The notes under the pieces were generated by a model, which was given only the letters and a program-made list of their open reading frames with translations, was not told where the DNA came from and made no database searches. This document shows, one piece after another, positions 49,576 through 57,916 of a DNA stretch of 64,000 nt. The DNA comes from Winogradskya consettensis (GTDB taxonomy: Bacteria > Actinomycetota > Actinomycetes > Mycobacteriales > Micromonosporaceae). The position numbers and the translations under genes were made by a program. How positions within the stretch are numbered: position 1 is the stretch's first letter; each line of letters opens with the position of its first letter. Location: the NCBI RefSeq assembly GCF_018332715.1, contig NZ_BOQP01000021.1, positions 1 to 64,000 on the forward strand, written 5' to 3'.

Positions 49576-50622
49576 TTGAGCGCAACCGACGAGATCGACC
49601 TGGCGGCTCCTGCCGATCCTCCGGCCGGGGCCGCGACCAGCGACGACCTGCTTCACGAGCCCGCACCGCGCCCACGCCGGTTCGGTTCGGTGGAGGCGCT
49701 CGCCGTCCTGCTGGTGCTGCTCGTGATCTTCCGCGGCCCGCTGGCGTCGCTGATCTCCAGCCCACGCCTGCAGACGTGGACGACCGTGTTCGTCTCCGTG
49801 CTGGTGCAGGCCGTGCCGTTCCTCGTGTTCGGCGTCATCCTCTCCGCGGTGATCGCCGTCTACGTGCCACGATCCTTCTGGGCGCGGGCGCTGCCGAAGC
49901 ATCCCGCCCTCGCGGTGCCGGCTGCCAGCCTGGCGGGGGTCGTGCTGCCCGGCTGCGAGTGCGGCAGCGTGCCGATCGCGGGCTCGCTGATCCGCCGGGG
50001 CGTGACCCCTGCCGCCGCGCTGGCGTTCCTGCTGGCCGCGCCCGCGATCAACCCGATCGTGCTGACCGCGACCGCCGTGGCTTTCCCCAACAACCCCGAG
50101 ATGGTGGTCGGCCGCGGCGTCGCCAGCCTGATCGTCGCGATGACGATGGGCTGGCTGTGGCTGCGCCTCGGCAAGGCGGAATGGATCAAACTGCCCCATC
50201 GCCCCGACCTCGACGGCATGTCCCGCGGCAACGCGTTCTGGTCCGCAGCGCGCCACGACGTCATGCACGCCGGCGGGTTCCTGGTGCTCGGCGCCGCGGC
50301 CGCCGCGACCATCAACGTCGTGGTCCCCGAGCGCTGGCTCACCAGCCTGGCCAGCAACCCGGTGCTGTCGGTGCTTGCCCTGGCCGTGCTCGCCGTCCTG
50401 CTCTCCATCTGCAGCGAGGCCGACGCGTTCGTGGCCGCTTCGCTGTCCCAGTTCTCGCTGACCTCGCGCCTGGTGTTCCTCGTCGTGGGCCCGATGGTCG
50501 ACCTGAAGCTGATCAGCATGCAGACCGGCGTCTTCGGCCGCCGCTTCGCGTCCCGCTTCGCCCCGGCAACCCTCGTCGCCGGCATCCTGACCGGCACTCT
50601 CGTGGGGGTGATCCTCCTGTGA
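49576..50622 (+). CDS. Permease of the ArsP/YcgR (DUF318, COG0701) family
   Basis: The 348-residue protein from a TTG start (GGAG 6 nt upstream) has about eight membrane segments. The family motif LAGVVLPGCECGSVPIAGSLIRRGVTPAAALAFLLAAPAINPIVL contains the Cys pair and is repeated in mirrored form at SICSEADAFVAASL. It probably moves a metal or organometal such as organoarsenical, copper or zinc species. It overlaps the YcgQ-like gene by 4 nt, a pairing conserved in many Gram-positives. Confidence 0.88.
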   Translation: MSATDEIDLAAPADPPAGAATSDDLLHEPAPRPRRFGSVEALAVLLVLLVIFRGPLASLISSPRLQTWTTVFVSVLVQAVPFLVFGVILSAVIAVYVPRSFWARALPKHPALAVPAASLAGVVLPGCECGSVPIAGSLIRRGVTPAAALAFLLAAPAINPIVLTATAVAFPNNPEMVVGRGVASLIVAMTMGWLWLRLGKAEWIKLPHRPDLDGMSRGNAFWSAARHDVMHAGGFLVLGAAAAATINVVVPERWLTSLASNPVLSVLALAVLAVLLSICSEADAFVAASLSQFSLTSRLVFLVVGPMVDLKLISMQTGVFGRRFASRFAPATLVAGILTGTLVGVILL

Positions 50623-51560
50623 ACCGGCAGGCACAAGCAGTCATCATGCTGCTGTTCGGCGGCGCCATCCTGCGCGCGAGCATTGGCGACCTCTACCTGC
50701 GCTACGTCAAGGAAGGCCTGCGCCCTTTCCTCATCGGAGCCGGCATCCTCCTGGTCGCGGCAGCAGTCATGACCCTCTGGTACGAGCTGCGCCCGCCCCG
50801 CAAACCATCGCCCGCCGACACTGACGCGAGCCACGGCCAGGTGAGCGCACCGACAGTGACTGCGGCGTCTGCAGCGGCACTCCCGGCTGGCGCCTTCGCG
50901 ACGTCCACGCTCAAGCACGACCCAGCCGCCTCGGATGCGGCCGGGCAGCGTGCGTCCGATTCGGATGCGGCAGGGAAGAACGCGGCCGGGAAGGGCGCGG
51001 CTGGGCAGGGCGGGGTGGCGGTGCTCGAGGATGCCGACGAGCATGGGCACGCGCATGACCATGAGCCGCGCATCGGCTGGTTACTCATTCTCCCCGTGCT
51101 CGGGTTGCTGCTCGTCACGCCGCCGGCGCTGGGGTCGTATGCCGCGGGGCAGGCCGGGAGTGTGCTGACCGCGCAGAATTCCGACTCCGACTACGCGGCG
51201 CTGCCCGCGGGCGATCCGGTGGACGTCACGCTGCTGGACTACGCGTCGCGGGCCGTGTTCGACGCGGGGCGCAGCCTGACCGGACGGCATCTCCGGCTGA
51301 CCGGGTTCGTGACACCGGGGCCGGACGGGCAGCCGATGCTCGCCCGGATGGTGCTGTCCTGCTGCGCCGCCGATGGGCGCCCGATCAAGGTCGGGCTGGC
51401 CGGCGAGGGCCCAGCCGGTGTTGCCGCCGACACGTGGGTGCAGATCATCGGGACGTATTCGGACAAGGTCGGCACGGATCCCGTCAACAACGCCAAGGTC
51501 CCGTTCCTGCAGGTGACGAGCTGGCAGGAGATCACGCCACCGAAGCAGCAGTACGAGTGA
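50619..51560 (+). CDS. YcgQ/TIGR03943-type membrane protein
   Basis: The 313-residue protein has two N-terminal membrane segments and one central segment (IGWLLILPVLGLLLVTPPALGSY) preceded by a His/Asp-rich loop, DADEHGHAHDHEPR, likely to bind metal. The C-terminal domain (RHLRLTGFVTPGPDGQPMLARMVLSCCAADGRPIKVGL) is the OB-like part of the TIGR03943 family with its conserved CC. A low-complexity Ala/Gly/Lys insert (AAGKNAAGKGAAGQGG) lies before the His loop. It overlaps genes on both sides by 4 nt. Confidence 0.86.
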   Translation: MNRQAQAVIMLLFGGAILRASIGDLYLRYVKEGLRPFLIGAGILLVAAAVMTLWYELRPPRKPSPADTDASHGQVSAPTVTAASAAALPAGAFATSTLKHDPAASDAAGQRASDSDAAGKNAAGKGAAGQGGVAVLEDADEHGHAHDHEPRIGWLLILPVLGLLLVTPPALGSYAAGQAGSVLTAQNSDSDYAALPAGDPVDVTLLDYASRAVFDAGRSLTGRHLRLTGFVTPGPDGQPMLARMVLSCCAADGRPIKVGLAGEGPAGVAADTWVQIIGTYSDKVGTDPVNNAKVPFLQVTSWQEITPPKQQYE

Positions 51561-52813
51561 GGGCTCGGGCCGGTGGTGTGGCCGGGCTTGCGGTGGCGGT
51601 GGTCGCGGGTGGGGCGCTGATCGCGTACCCGAGGGATGACGGGCCGGCTGTGCCGCTGGGGAGGGTGGGCTTCGAAACGGCCTGGCCCGGCGCGCAGCGT
51701 GCCACGATCTCCGGGAACGTGCCGGACGGGCCGATCTTCCACCCGGAGACGTTCCTCGACGCCCACACGGCGGTGGGCACGGCACCGAGCCCGGACGGCA
51801 CCGCGGTCCGCCTCCTGCTCCGCACCACAACCAGCGCACCGGGAACGGCCGGCACGGACGCCGCACCGGGGACCGCCGGCACAAGCTCGAACGCCGAGGG
51901 CGACGCAGGTGGGGACACACCGGGTGGCGACACCGCAGCGGATGGCGATACCGCAGCGGATGGCGATACCGCAGCGGGTGGGGACGCCGCCGCGAGTGGG
52001 GACGCCGAAGCGGGTGGGGACAGGGTGCGGGAGTTGCGGCGGCGGGCGGTGGGGACGAATCCCGAGTTCGGGGCGGTGACCGTGGCCGGGGATGACCTGG
52101 TGTGGACGGAGTTCGCCGATGGGGAGAAGGTGTCGCTCTGGGCTGCCAAGACGGACGGTTCGCAGGTGCGGCGGGTGACCCGGGACACCGGGGATGCGAT
52201 CTTCTCCGGGTCGCAGTGGGATCTGGTGGTCGCGGACGGGAAGGTCTGGTGGGTGGCCGCGGACAGCACGGACAGGACCGAGGTCCGGTCGGTGCCGCTG
52301 ACCGGGGGCAGGGTTTCCGTGCGGGCCGAGCCCGGTGAGTGGGCGCTGACCTCGTGGCCGTGGCTGACCGACGGGACCGGTGACCAGACCGGTACCCACA
52401 CGCTGCGGTCCCTGGCCGACAACCGGGAGATCCGGGTCGACACGACCGGTACGGAGTTGACCACGTGCAGTCCGGCCTGGTGCAGGGTGATGGTGCTGAC
52501 CACCGACAGCCTGGCCCGCATCGACGCCATGCGCCCGGACGGCACGACGCGGCGCCGGATCGCGGGTGGCGCTGCCCGGGCCGCGATCAACGACGTCGCG
52601 GTGCTGGACCGCTTCGAGCTGCTGTCGGAGCCGGGCCCCGACTCCGACCTCACCGGCACCGAGGGCCTCGTCGCCTACGACCTGACCAGCGACCGTACCG
52701 TCGAGATCAGCACGGCGGTCGAGGGCGCGTTCAGTCGCAACGGCATGCTCTGGTGGGCGACCGGCGACCAGGATTCCCTGCTCTGGCACACCCTCGACCT
52801 GCGAACCGTCTAG
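51557..52813 (+). CDS. Membrane-anchored beta-propeller-like protein with Asp/Ala repeat linker
   Basis: The 418-residue protein has one N-terminal membrane segment (GGVAGLAVAVVAGGALIAY) and an outside region. A repetitive linker of the type GGDTAADGDTAADGDTAAGGDAAASGDAEAGGD (about 125-155, DNA repeats 51930-52021) precedes a C-terminal domain with blade-like strands (DDLVWTEFADGEKVSLWAAKTDGSQVRRVTRDTG, KVWWVAADSTDRTEVRSVPL, GMLWWATGD). Its role is unknown; co-translation with the permease pair ties it to that system. Confidence 0.72.
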   Translation: MRARAGGVAGLAVAVVAGGALIAYPRDDGPAVPLGRVGFETAWPGAQRATISGNVPDGPIFHPETFLDAHTAVGTAPSPDGTAVRLLLRTTTSAPGTAGTDAAPGTAGTSSNAEGDAGGDTPGGDTAADGDTAADGDTAAGGDAAASGDAEAGGDRVRELRRRAVGTNPEFGAVTVAGDDLVWTEFADGEKVSLWAAKTDGSQVRRVTRDTGDAIFSGSQWDLVVADGKVWWVAADSTDRTEVRSVPLTGGRVSVRAEPGEWALTSWPWLTDGTGDQTGTHTLRSLADNREIRVDTTGTELTTCSPAWCRVMVLTTDSLARIDAMRPDGTTRRRIAGGAARAAINDVAVLDRFELLSEPGPDSDLTGTEGLVAYDLTSDRTVEISTAVEGAFSRNGMLWWATGDQDSLLWHTLDLRTV

Positions 52814-52903
52814 CCAGCGGCTCGGCCGGCGGGATGCGCGGGTCGGGCAGTGCGAGCGTCAGGCGCTGGCCGGGCACCCCAGCAGCAAGCGCGGGACGGC
52901 GGG

Positions 52904-53824
52904 TCAGGCCGCTTGGCGGGCGAGGTGGGTGATCTCGTCGGCGCAGCCCCAGCTGAGGGTCATGCCGGCGCCGCCGTGACCGTACGCGTGGATGATCGTC
53001 CCGTTGTCGCGGTGCTCGGCTTCGACGCGGGGGCCGCCGTGGCGGGCCGGGCGCAGGCCGACCTTCTCGGCCAGGACGGTGACTCCGGCGAGTTCGGGGA
53101 CCAGGGCGACGCAGCGTTGCAGGATCGCGGTGCGGGTGGCCGGGTCCGGGGTCAGGGTGGCGTCGCCTTCCTGGTAGGTGCCGCCGAGGACCACGTCGGA
53201 GGTGCGAGGGTGGATGTAGGTCGGCGGGTCGGTCTCCGTGCGGATCGAGGTGGTGAGGCCGGGGTTCGCGACGATGAGGATCTGGCCGCGTACGGGGAAG
53301 ACCTCGGGGTCCTGGCACAGCCGGCCCGCCGCCAGGCCGGTGGCGTTGACCACCACCGGGGCCTCGGCCAGGGCTTCGGACAGGTCGGAGATGCGACGCT
53401 GGTGCATGCGGACGCCCGATGACGCGAGGTGGGTTCGCAGCCAGGGTAGATAGGTGTCCATCTCGACCAGCGGGGCCTCGAAGTGGACCTCGTTGCCGGC
53501 GTAGGTGACCTCGCCCGCGGCGGGGGCCCACCACGGCTCGGAGGCCGCGCCCGCCGCCAGGATGTTGCGGGTGGGGCGGAGCAGGACGCCGGGGATGTGC
53601 TCGGCGGCCTGGTGGCGGAACTCGCTGTAGGTGGCGGCGGCCCAGGTCAGGACGCGGGGGTCGTAGTCGGTGCGGGTCGGGTACCAGACCGCGGCCGCCA
53701 CTGCGGAGGTGGTGTCGAGGGGGTCGTGGGCCGACCAGATGGTGACGGTGGCGCCCTGGGCGCGCAGGCGGGCGGCGGCGGTCAGGCCGATGATGCCGCC
53801 GCCGACCACGATGACGTCGGGCAT
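52904..53824 (-). CDS. D-amino-acid oxidase-like FAD enzyme
   Basis: The 306-residue protein begins with the FAD motif VIVVGGGIIGLTAAARLRAQGATVTIWS. It has VVVNATGLAAGRL and ends GTIIHAYGHGGAGMTLSWGCADEITHLA, the C-terminal HxYGHGG signature of D-amino-acid oxidases. It oxidises D-amino acids to keto acids with H2O2. It starts 9 nt after the GH26-like stop on the same strand, so it may be the last gene of the polysaccharide operon, though its role there is unclear. Confidence 0.88.
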   Translation of the reverse strand: MPDVIVVGGGIIGLTAAARLRAQGATVTIWSAHDPLDTTSAVAAAVWYPTRTDYDPRVLTWAAATYSEFRHQAAEHIPGVLLRPTRNILAAGAASEPWWAPAAGEVTYAGNEVHFEAPLVEMDTYLPWLRTHLASSGVRMHQRRISDLSEALAEAPVVVNATGLAAGRLCQDPEVFPVRGQILIVANPGLTTSIRTETDPPTYIHPRTSDVVLGGTYQEGDATLTPDPATRTAILQRCVALVPELAGVTVLAEKVGLRPARHGGPRVEAEHRDNGTIIHAYGHGGAGMTLSWGCADEITHLARQAA

Positions 53825-53833
53825 GTGGGGCCG

Positions 53834-55063
53834 TCAGTCGGTGGAGGGTGAGGCCGACGCGGACTTCGACGTCCTCGGTTTCTTCGAGGACTTCTTGCTC
53901 GACGAGGTGGACGGGGACGGCGAGGAGCTGGGGGTGGCGCCCGTACCCCAGGTCGGGGGGTCGGTGTTGGGGAGCATGCTGCCTGACCAGGTGACCTGGA
54001 ACGGGGCCGCGCCGGCTTCCTGTCCGAAGGCTTGCGCTGATTTTGGGGTGCTGGCGAGGCGCCAGTCGAGTTCCTTGACCGCTTCGTACCAGATGAAGCC
54101 GATGATTTCCTTGTGCTTCGGGAGGTAGTCGAAGAAGTCGCCGATCCATTTCGTACGCTGCCCCGACTGGTTCGTGGCGCCCGTCTCGGTGATGACGATG
54201 GGGCGGTCGGTGACCTTCTTGAGCGCCTTGAGGGTGGCGTCGAAGATGTTGCCGGGCGTGCGGTAGTTCTCGGTGCCCGCCGTGCCGTAGTAGCCGGAGA
54301 TGCCGACCCAGTCGACCTGGTCGTCGCCGGGGTAGTAGTCGGCGAGGTCCAGTTTGTTGTCGAGCACGACGTTGGTGCTCCAGACCCAGGTGACGTTCTT
54401 GACGCCCTCGGCCTGGAAGATGCCGCGGACGTGTTTCCACATCTTGACGTAGTCGCCGGGTTTGTTGCCGTTGACGTTGGCGCCCCAGGGGTACCAGAAG
54501 CCGTTCATCTCGTGGGCGAGCCGGATCGCGACCTCGTACTTGAGGTTCTTGACGCCCTTCGCGTACGCCTTGAGGTAGGCGTCGTGCTCGCCCGCGGTGA
54601 TCGCGGAGAGTTTGTAGTCGGGCTGGTCGGCGTGGGTGCCGTTGTCGTCGACGCTGTCGTCCTTGTAGTTCCACGGCTCCCAGCTGAGCATCGGCAGCAT
54701 GCCGCGCTTCGCGATCTTGTCGAACGGGGAGCGGTCGAACTTGGCGTTCACCCAGCCCTCGTTGAACATCATGACGCTGGGCTTCGTGCCGGTGGTGTCC
54801 TCGAACGCGTCGACCGGCTTGAAGTCGAACGCGCCCTCCTTGGTGGTGACGCCGATGAACCGCTTACCCGCGGCGGGGAAGAGTTGCGGTTCCTGCGACT
54901 GTCCGCCGCCGTGCTGGGAGTCGTCGCCGGAGCCGAGGCCGAGCGCCTCCGCCACCGCGTCGGCGTTCTGGCGTTCGGCGACCTTGGGCGCCACCACGAA
55001 AACGTAGCTGATCAGGCCGACCACGAACAGGAAGACGGTCAGCTGGGGTCCGGTGGGTTTCAT
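53834..55063 (-). CDS. GH26-like beta-mannanase-type glycosidase, membrane-anchored
   Basis: The 409-residue protein has an N-terminal membrane anchor (LTVFLFVVGLISYVFVVA), a GH26-like catalytic domain and a Ser/Lys/Pro tail. Acid/base Glu185 lies in IRLAHEMNGFWYPWG and nucleophile Glu293 in PIVITETGATN, with GISGYYG and GFIWYEAVKELDWRL between and after. It should cleave beta-linked mannan or mixed glucan, perhaps trimming the polymer made by the adjacent GT2. It overlaps that gene by 4 nt. Confidence 0.87.
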   Translation of the reverse strand: MKPTGPQLTVFLFVVGLISYVFVVAPKVAERQNADAVAEALGLGSGDDSQHGGGQSQEPQLFPAAGKRFIGVTTKEGAFDFKPVDAFEDTTGTKPSVMMFNEGWVNAKFDRSPFDKIAKRGMLPMLSWEPWNYKDDSVDDNGTHADQPDYKLSAITAGEHDAYLKAYAKGVKNLKYEVAIRLAHEMNGFWYPWGANVNGNKPGDYVKMWKHVRGIFQAEGVKNVTWVWSTNVVLDNKLDLADYYPGDDQVDWVGISGYYGTAGTENYRTPGNIFDATLKALKKVTDRPIVITETGATNQSGQRTKWIGDFFDYLPKHKEIIGFIWYEAVKELDWRLASTPKSAQAFGQEAGAAPFQVTWSGSMLPNTDPPTWGTGATPSSSPSPSTSSSKKSSKKPRTSKSASASPSTD

Positions 55064-57831
55064 CGCTGTCCCTCCCGCTGGTCGCGGCGGTGCGCAGGTC
55101 CGGCCTGTCCGTCACGGTACGCAGGGTCGGGCTGATCATCGCGGTACGCAGGGTCAGGGCGGCTATCACGGTACGCAGGGTCAGGACGGCCATCGCGGTA
55201 CGCAGGACCGGGCTGGCCGTCGCGGCGGGCGGGACCGACGCCGCGCCCGTCGCGGTGTGCGCCGCCGTCGCGGTGGGCGGGGCCGCCGTGCCGGTTGGGT
55301 GGTGGCCAGCCTGCCGGCGGGTCGTTCTCGTCGTGGGCGGGCATGACCGGAACCGGCGGGCGGATGTGGTGCCGCGCGGGGATCGGCGGCCGTTGCGGAG
55401 GTGCGGTCGGGGTGACCGGCGGAGAAGCAGGCCGCTGCGCAGGCACGGGTCCAGGACGCTGGGCGGGAACGGGCCCCGGACGTTGAGCAGGCACGGGCCC
55501 CGGGCGCTGGGCCGGAACGGGCGCAGGACGCTGAGCAGGCACGGGCCCGGGGCGCTGCGACGGAACCGCGCCCGGCCGCTGCGGGGGAACCGGGTGCTGG
55601 CCAGGAACGGCAGCAGGGGCAGGAACAGCCGGGCCGGGACCAGCAGGGCCGGGACCAGCAGGGGCAGGACCAACATGGGCAGGACCAGCAGGGCCGGGGC
55701 CAACAGGGCCGGGACCAGCAGGGGCAGGACCAACATGGGCAGGACCAGCAGGGCCGGGGCCAACAGGGCCGGGACGCCGGCCCGGGGCGTTGCGCTGTGC
55801 GGGGATGACCGGCACAGCGGGCAGAGTCGCAGAATTCAGGGCCGCGGAATTCAGGGCCGGAGAGTCCAGGGCCGCAGCATCCAGCGCCGGGGAGTGCAGA
55901 GCCGCGGCGGGAAGGGCTGCGGGGTGCGGGGCGACCACGGGGATGACGGCGGTGTCGACGTTGCCGGGGCCGGGGGCCTCGACGCTCGGTTCGGGGAGCG
56001 GGAGGAGCTCGGCGAGGGGCTGGGGCGGGGGTTCCGGGTGGCGGCGGGCGCTGATGCCGGAGATCCAGGCGGCGAGGGGCGGGGCGAGACCCATGAGCAG
56101 GGTCAGGCCGGCCCAGATGCGCAGCAGGGTGTAGTCGTGGTGGCCGGTGTAGCTCAGCGCGAGCATGCCCGCGGCGAACAGGAACCAGAGCAGGTGCAGG
56201 CGGAACGTGCCGAAGGACTCGGTGGTGCGCATCTTGCCCTTGGCGGTGACCACGAACGCGAGTTTGCGGCGGAACAGCGCGGCGAGGCCGGCGGCGACGT
56301 AGATGGGGCCGCAGAACAGGGCCAGGCCCATGCCCGGCATGCCGATCTCTTCGCGCTCGTGGGTCGCGATGTTGTAGCGGCGCAGCCAGAGCAGCATGCC
56401 GAACCAGGTGACCAGGGTGGCGCCCCAGAGCAGGCCCCAGGTGGTGCCGTCGAGGTCGACCGCGGAGACGCCGGTGGCGAGGTACGTGGCGGTGGCGATG
56501 TTGCCGAGCATGAGGCTGACCGCGACGCTCGGGTAGTAGAACTGCAACAGGCGGTAACCCCAGCGTCGGCGTACGCCGAGCTTGTTGGAGTTGTGCAGGC
56601 GGCGGTGCAGGATGATCTCCCAGACGCCGTACGCCCAGCGTTTCTGCTGGTTGAAGTAGTCCGCCCAGGAGGTGGGGCCCTCGCCGATCGCGATCACGTC
56701 GGGGGTGTAGACGCCTTTCCAGCGGTTGCCCGTACCCGGATTGGTCGCGGTGTGGATCTTGATGCTGGTGACGTGGTCCTCGATGATCGAGTCCTGGTAG
56801 CCACCGATGTCGCGCATCGCCGACGGGCGGTACAGGTGACCCGTGCCGGTGAGCAGCGGCGCGTCGAGGCCGTTGCCGCCGCGGGCGATGATGCCGTTGA
56901 AGAGGTACTGCTGCACGGAGGCGCCGTGCGAGACCCAGTTCTGGTACATGTTGCCGTACACCTGGGGGCTGACCACGAAGGCGACGTCGGGGTCGCGGAA
57001 GTAGCCGAGCGTGCGCTCCAGGAAATTGATCATGGGTACGTGGTCCGGGTCGACGTTCGCGACGACGTCGTAGTCGTGCTCGTGCTCGGCGCGCCACGAG
57101 TTGTGGTTGCCGGACTTGGTCTTCGCGCGGAACTGCCCGGCCTCGGTGTTGTACTCGGGGCGACCCTTGCGGCTGAAGTGCTTCACACCGATGCGCGCGG
57201 CCATCGCCTTGACCTGCGGGTCGTCGCCCTCGTCGAGGATCCAGACGTCGACCTGCCCGGCGTAGAGGACCTGGCGCATGCGGCGCAGCGTGCGCTCAGC
57301 GACCTCGATCGGCTCCTTGCTCGGCACGATGGTGGTCAGCAGCGCGACCCGCAGCCCGATCGGCGGGTCCATCGGGACGGGGTCCTTGGCGTTGAACGCG
57401 AAGAGGCAGACGGTGACGCTCTGCCCGAGCCGGATCAGCTCGACGACGATCATCACGCAGTAGCTGGCCCGGGCGACGGCGAGCTGCCAGCCGCCGGCGC
57501 CGACGCCCATCGCGCCGGGGACGTGCTCGGGCAGCAGCAGCCAGCCGAGGAACAGCCCCGCGGTGGCGATGTTGGCGAGCACGAACAGCGTCATCACGAC
57601 GCGTGCCATGGGGCTCGCGATGTGCCGGAAGATGACCGGCTGGTCGGCGCGCTCGGGCGAGATCGGCGGACCGGCGGTCTCGGAGCAGTCGAGATATGCC
57701 TGGCGGGTGACGATGTTGCGCTGGGCCCGGCTGAGGTTCAGCTCCGGCTTCGACGTGGGGCCGGATCGCGTACCTGGTGACGGCTTTCGCCGTTTCGGCG
57801 CTACCTGGCGTTCCCCCGATTTCACGCCCAT
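55060..57831 (-). CDS. Cellulose-synthase-like GT2 with a long repeat tail
   Basis: The 923-residue membrane glycosyltransferase has two N-terminal helices and a GT2 domain with Asp200 (LDEGDD), DxD at Asp261/Asp263 (NVDPDHVP), Glu351-Asp352 (IIEDHVTS) and QQKRW at 395-399, followed by more membrane helices. This is the processive cellulose-synthase arrangement. Residues beyond about 600 are a disordered Pro/Ala/Gly/Arg tail with three repeat types (GPAGPAHVGPAPAGPGP, PAQRPGPV, AYRDxxPDP). No PilZ domain is seen, so c-di-GMP control, if any, is not direct. It overlaps the GH26-like gene by 4 nt. Confidence 0.9.
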   Translation of the reverse strand: MGVKSGERQVAPKRRKPSPGTRSGPTSKPELNLSRAQRNIVTRQAYLDCSETAGPPISPERADQPVIFRHIASPMARVVMTLFVLANIATAGLFLGWLLLPEHVPGAMGVGAGGWQLAVARASYCVMIVVELIRLGQSVTVCLFAFNAKDPVPMDPPIGLRVALLTTIVPSKEPIEVAERTLRRMRQVLYAGQVDVWILDEGDDPQVKAMAARIGVKHFSRKGRPEYNTEAGQFRAKTKSGNHNSWRAEHEHDYDVVANVDPDHVPMINFLERTLGYFRDPDVAFVVSPQVYGNMYQNWVSHGASVQQYLFNGIIARGGNGLDAPLLTGTGHLYRPSAMRDIGGYQDSIIEDHVTSIKIHTATNPGTGNRWKGVYTPDVIAIGEGPTSWADYFNQQKRWAYGVWEIILHRRLHNSNKLGVRRRWGYRLLQFYYPSVAVSLMLGNIATATYLATGVSAVDLDGTTWGLLWGATLVTWFGMLLWLRRYNIATHEREEIGMPGMGLALFCGPIYVAAGLAALFRRKLAFVVTAKGKMRTTESFGTFRLHLLWFLFAAGMLALSYTGHHDYTLLRIWAGLTLLMGLAPPLAAWISGISARRHPEPPPQPLAELLPLPEPSVEAPGPGNVDTAVIPVVAPHPAALPAAALHSPALDAAALDSPALNSAALNSATLPAVPVIPAQRNAPGRRPGPVGPGPAGPAHVGPAPAGPGPVGPGPAGPAHVGPAPAGPGPAGPGPAVPAPAAVPGQHPVPPQRPGAVPSQRPGPVPAQRPAPVPAQRPGPVPAQRPGPVPAQRPGPVPAQRPASPPVTPTAPPQRPPIPARHHIRPPVPVMPAHDENDPPAGWPPPNRHGGPAHRDGGAHRDGRGVGPARRDGQPGPAYRDGRPDPAYRDSRPDPAYRDDQPDPAYRDGQAGPAHRRDQREGQR
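55115..55222. repeat. 27-bp tandem repeats in the GT2 tail
   Basis: Units at 55115, 55142, 55169 and 55196 share CGGTACGCAGGGTC and encode nine-residue repeats of the type AYRDxxPDP in the GT2 C-terminal tail on the minus strand. Confidence 0.8.
55651..55770. repeat. Exact 60-bp tandem duplication in the GT2 tail
   Basis: 55651-55710 and 55711-55770 are identical base for base. They encode two copies of a 20-residue Gly/Pro/Ala segment. Perfect identity implies a very recent duplication and possible length variation. Confidence 0.9.
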
Positions 57832-57882
57832 GCGCGCTTCCCCATCTCCTTGCCGTCGTCGTGCCCGATCACCTTCATAACC

Positions 57883-57916
57883 GCGTCACTTCTTCACCGC
57901 GTCACTTCTTCACCGC
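57883..57916. repeat. 17-bp duplication across the GT39 stop codon
   Basis: CGCGTCACTTCTTCACC occurs twice in a row. On the minus strand each copy contains GTGAAGAAGTGA, so the last two lysine codons and the stop of the GT39-like gene are duplicated just beyond its end. Confidence 0.8.

Noticed and set aside
55111..55770. Repeat clusters as a CRISPR array
   Set aside because: The repeats are contiguous, in frame with the GT2 coding sequence, of several unit lengths and without unique spacers.
55090..57780. 896-residue plus-strand open frame opposite the GT2 gene
   Set aside because: It is an antisense shadow of a high-GC gene with clear GT2 motifs and has no family-like sequence of its own.
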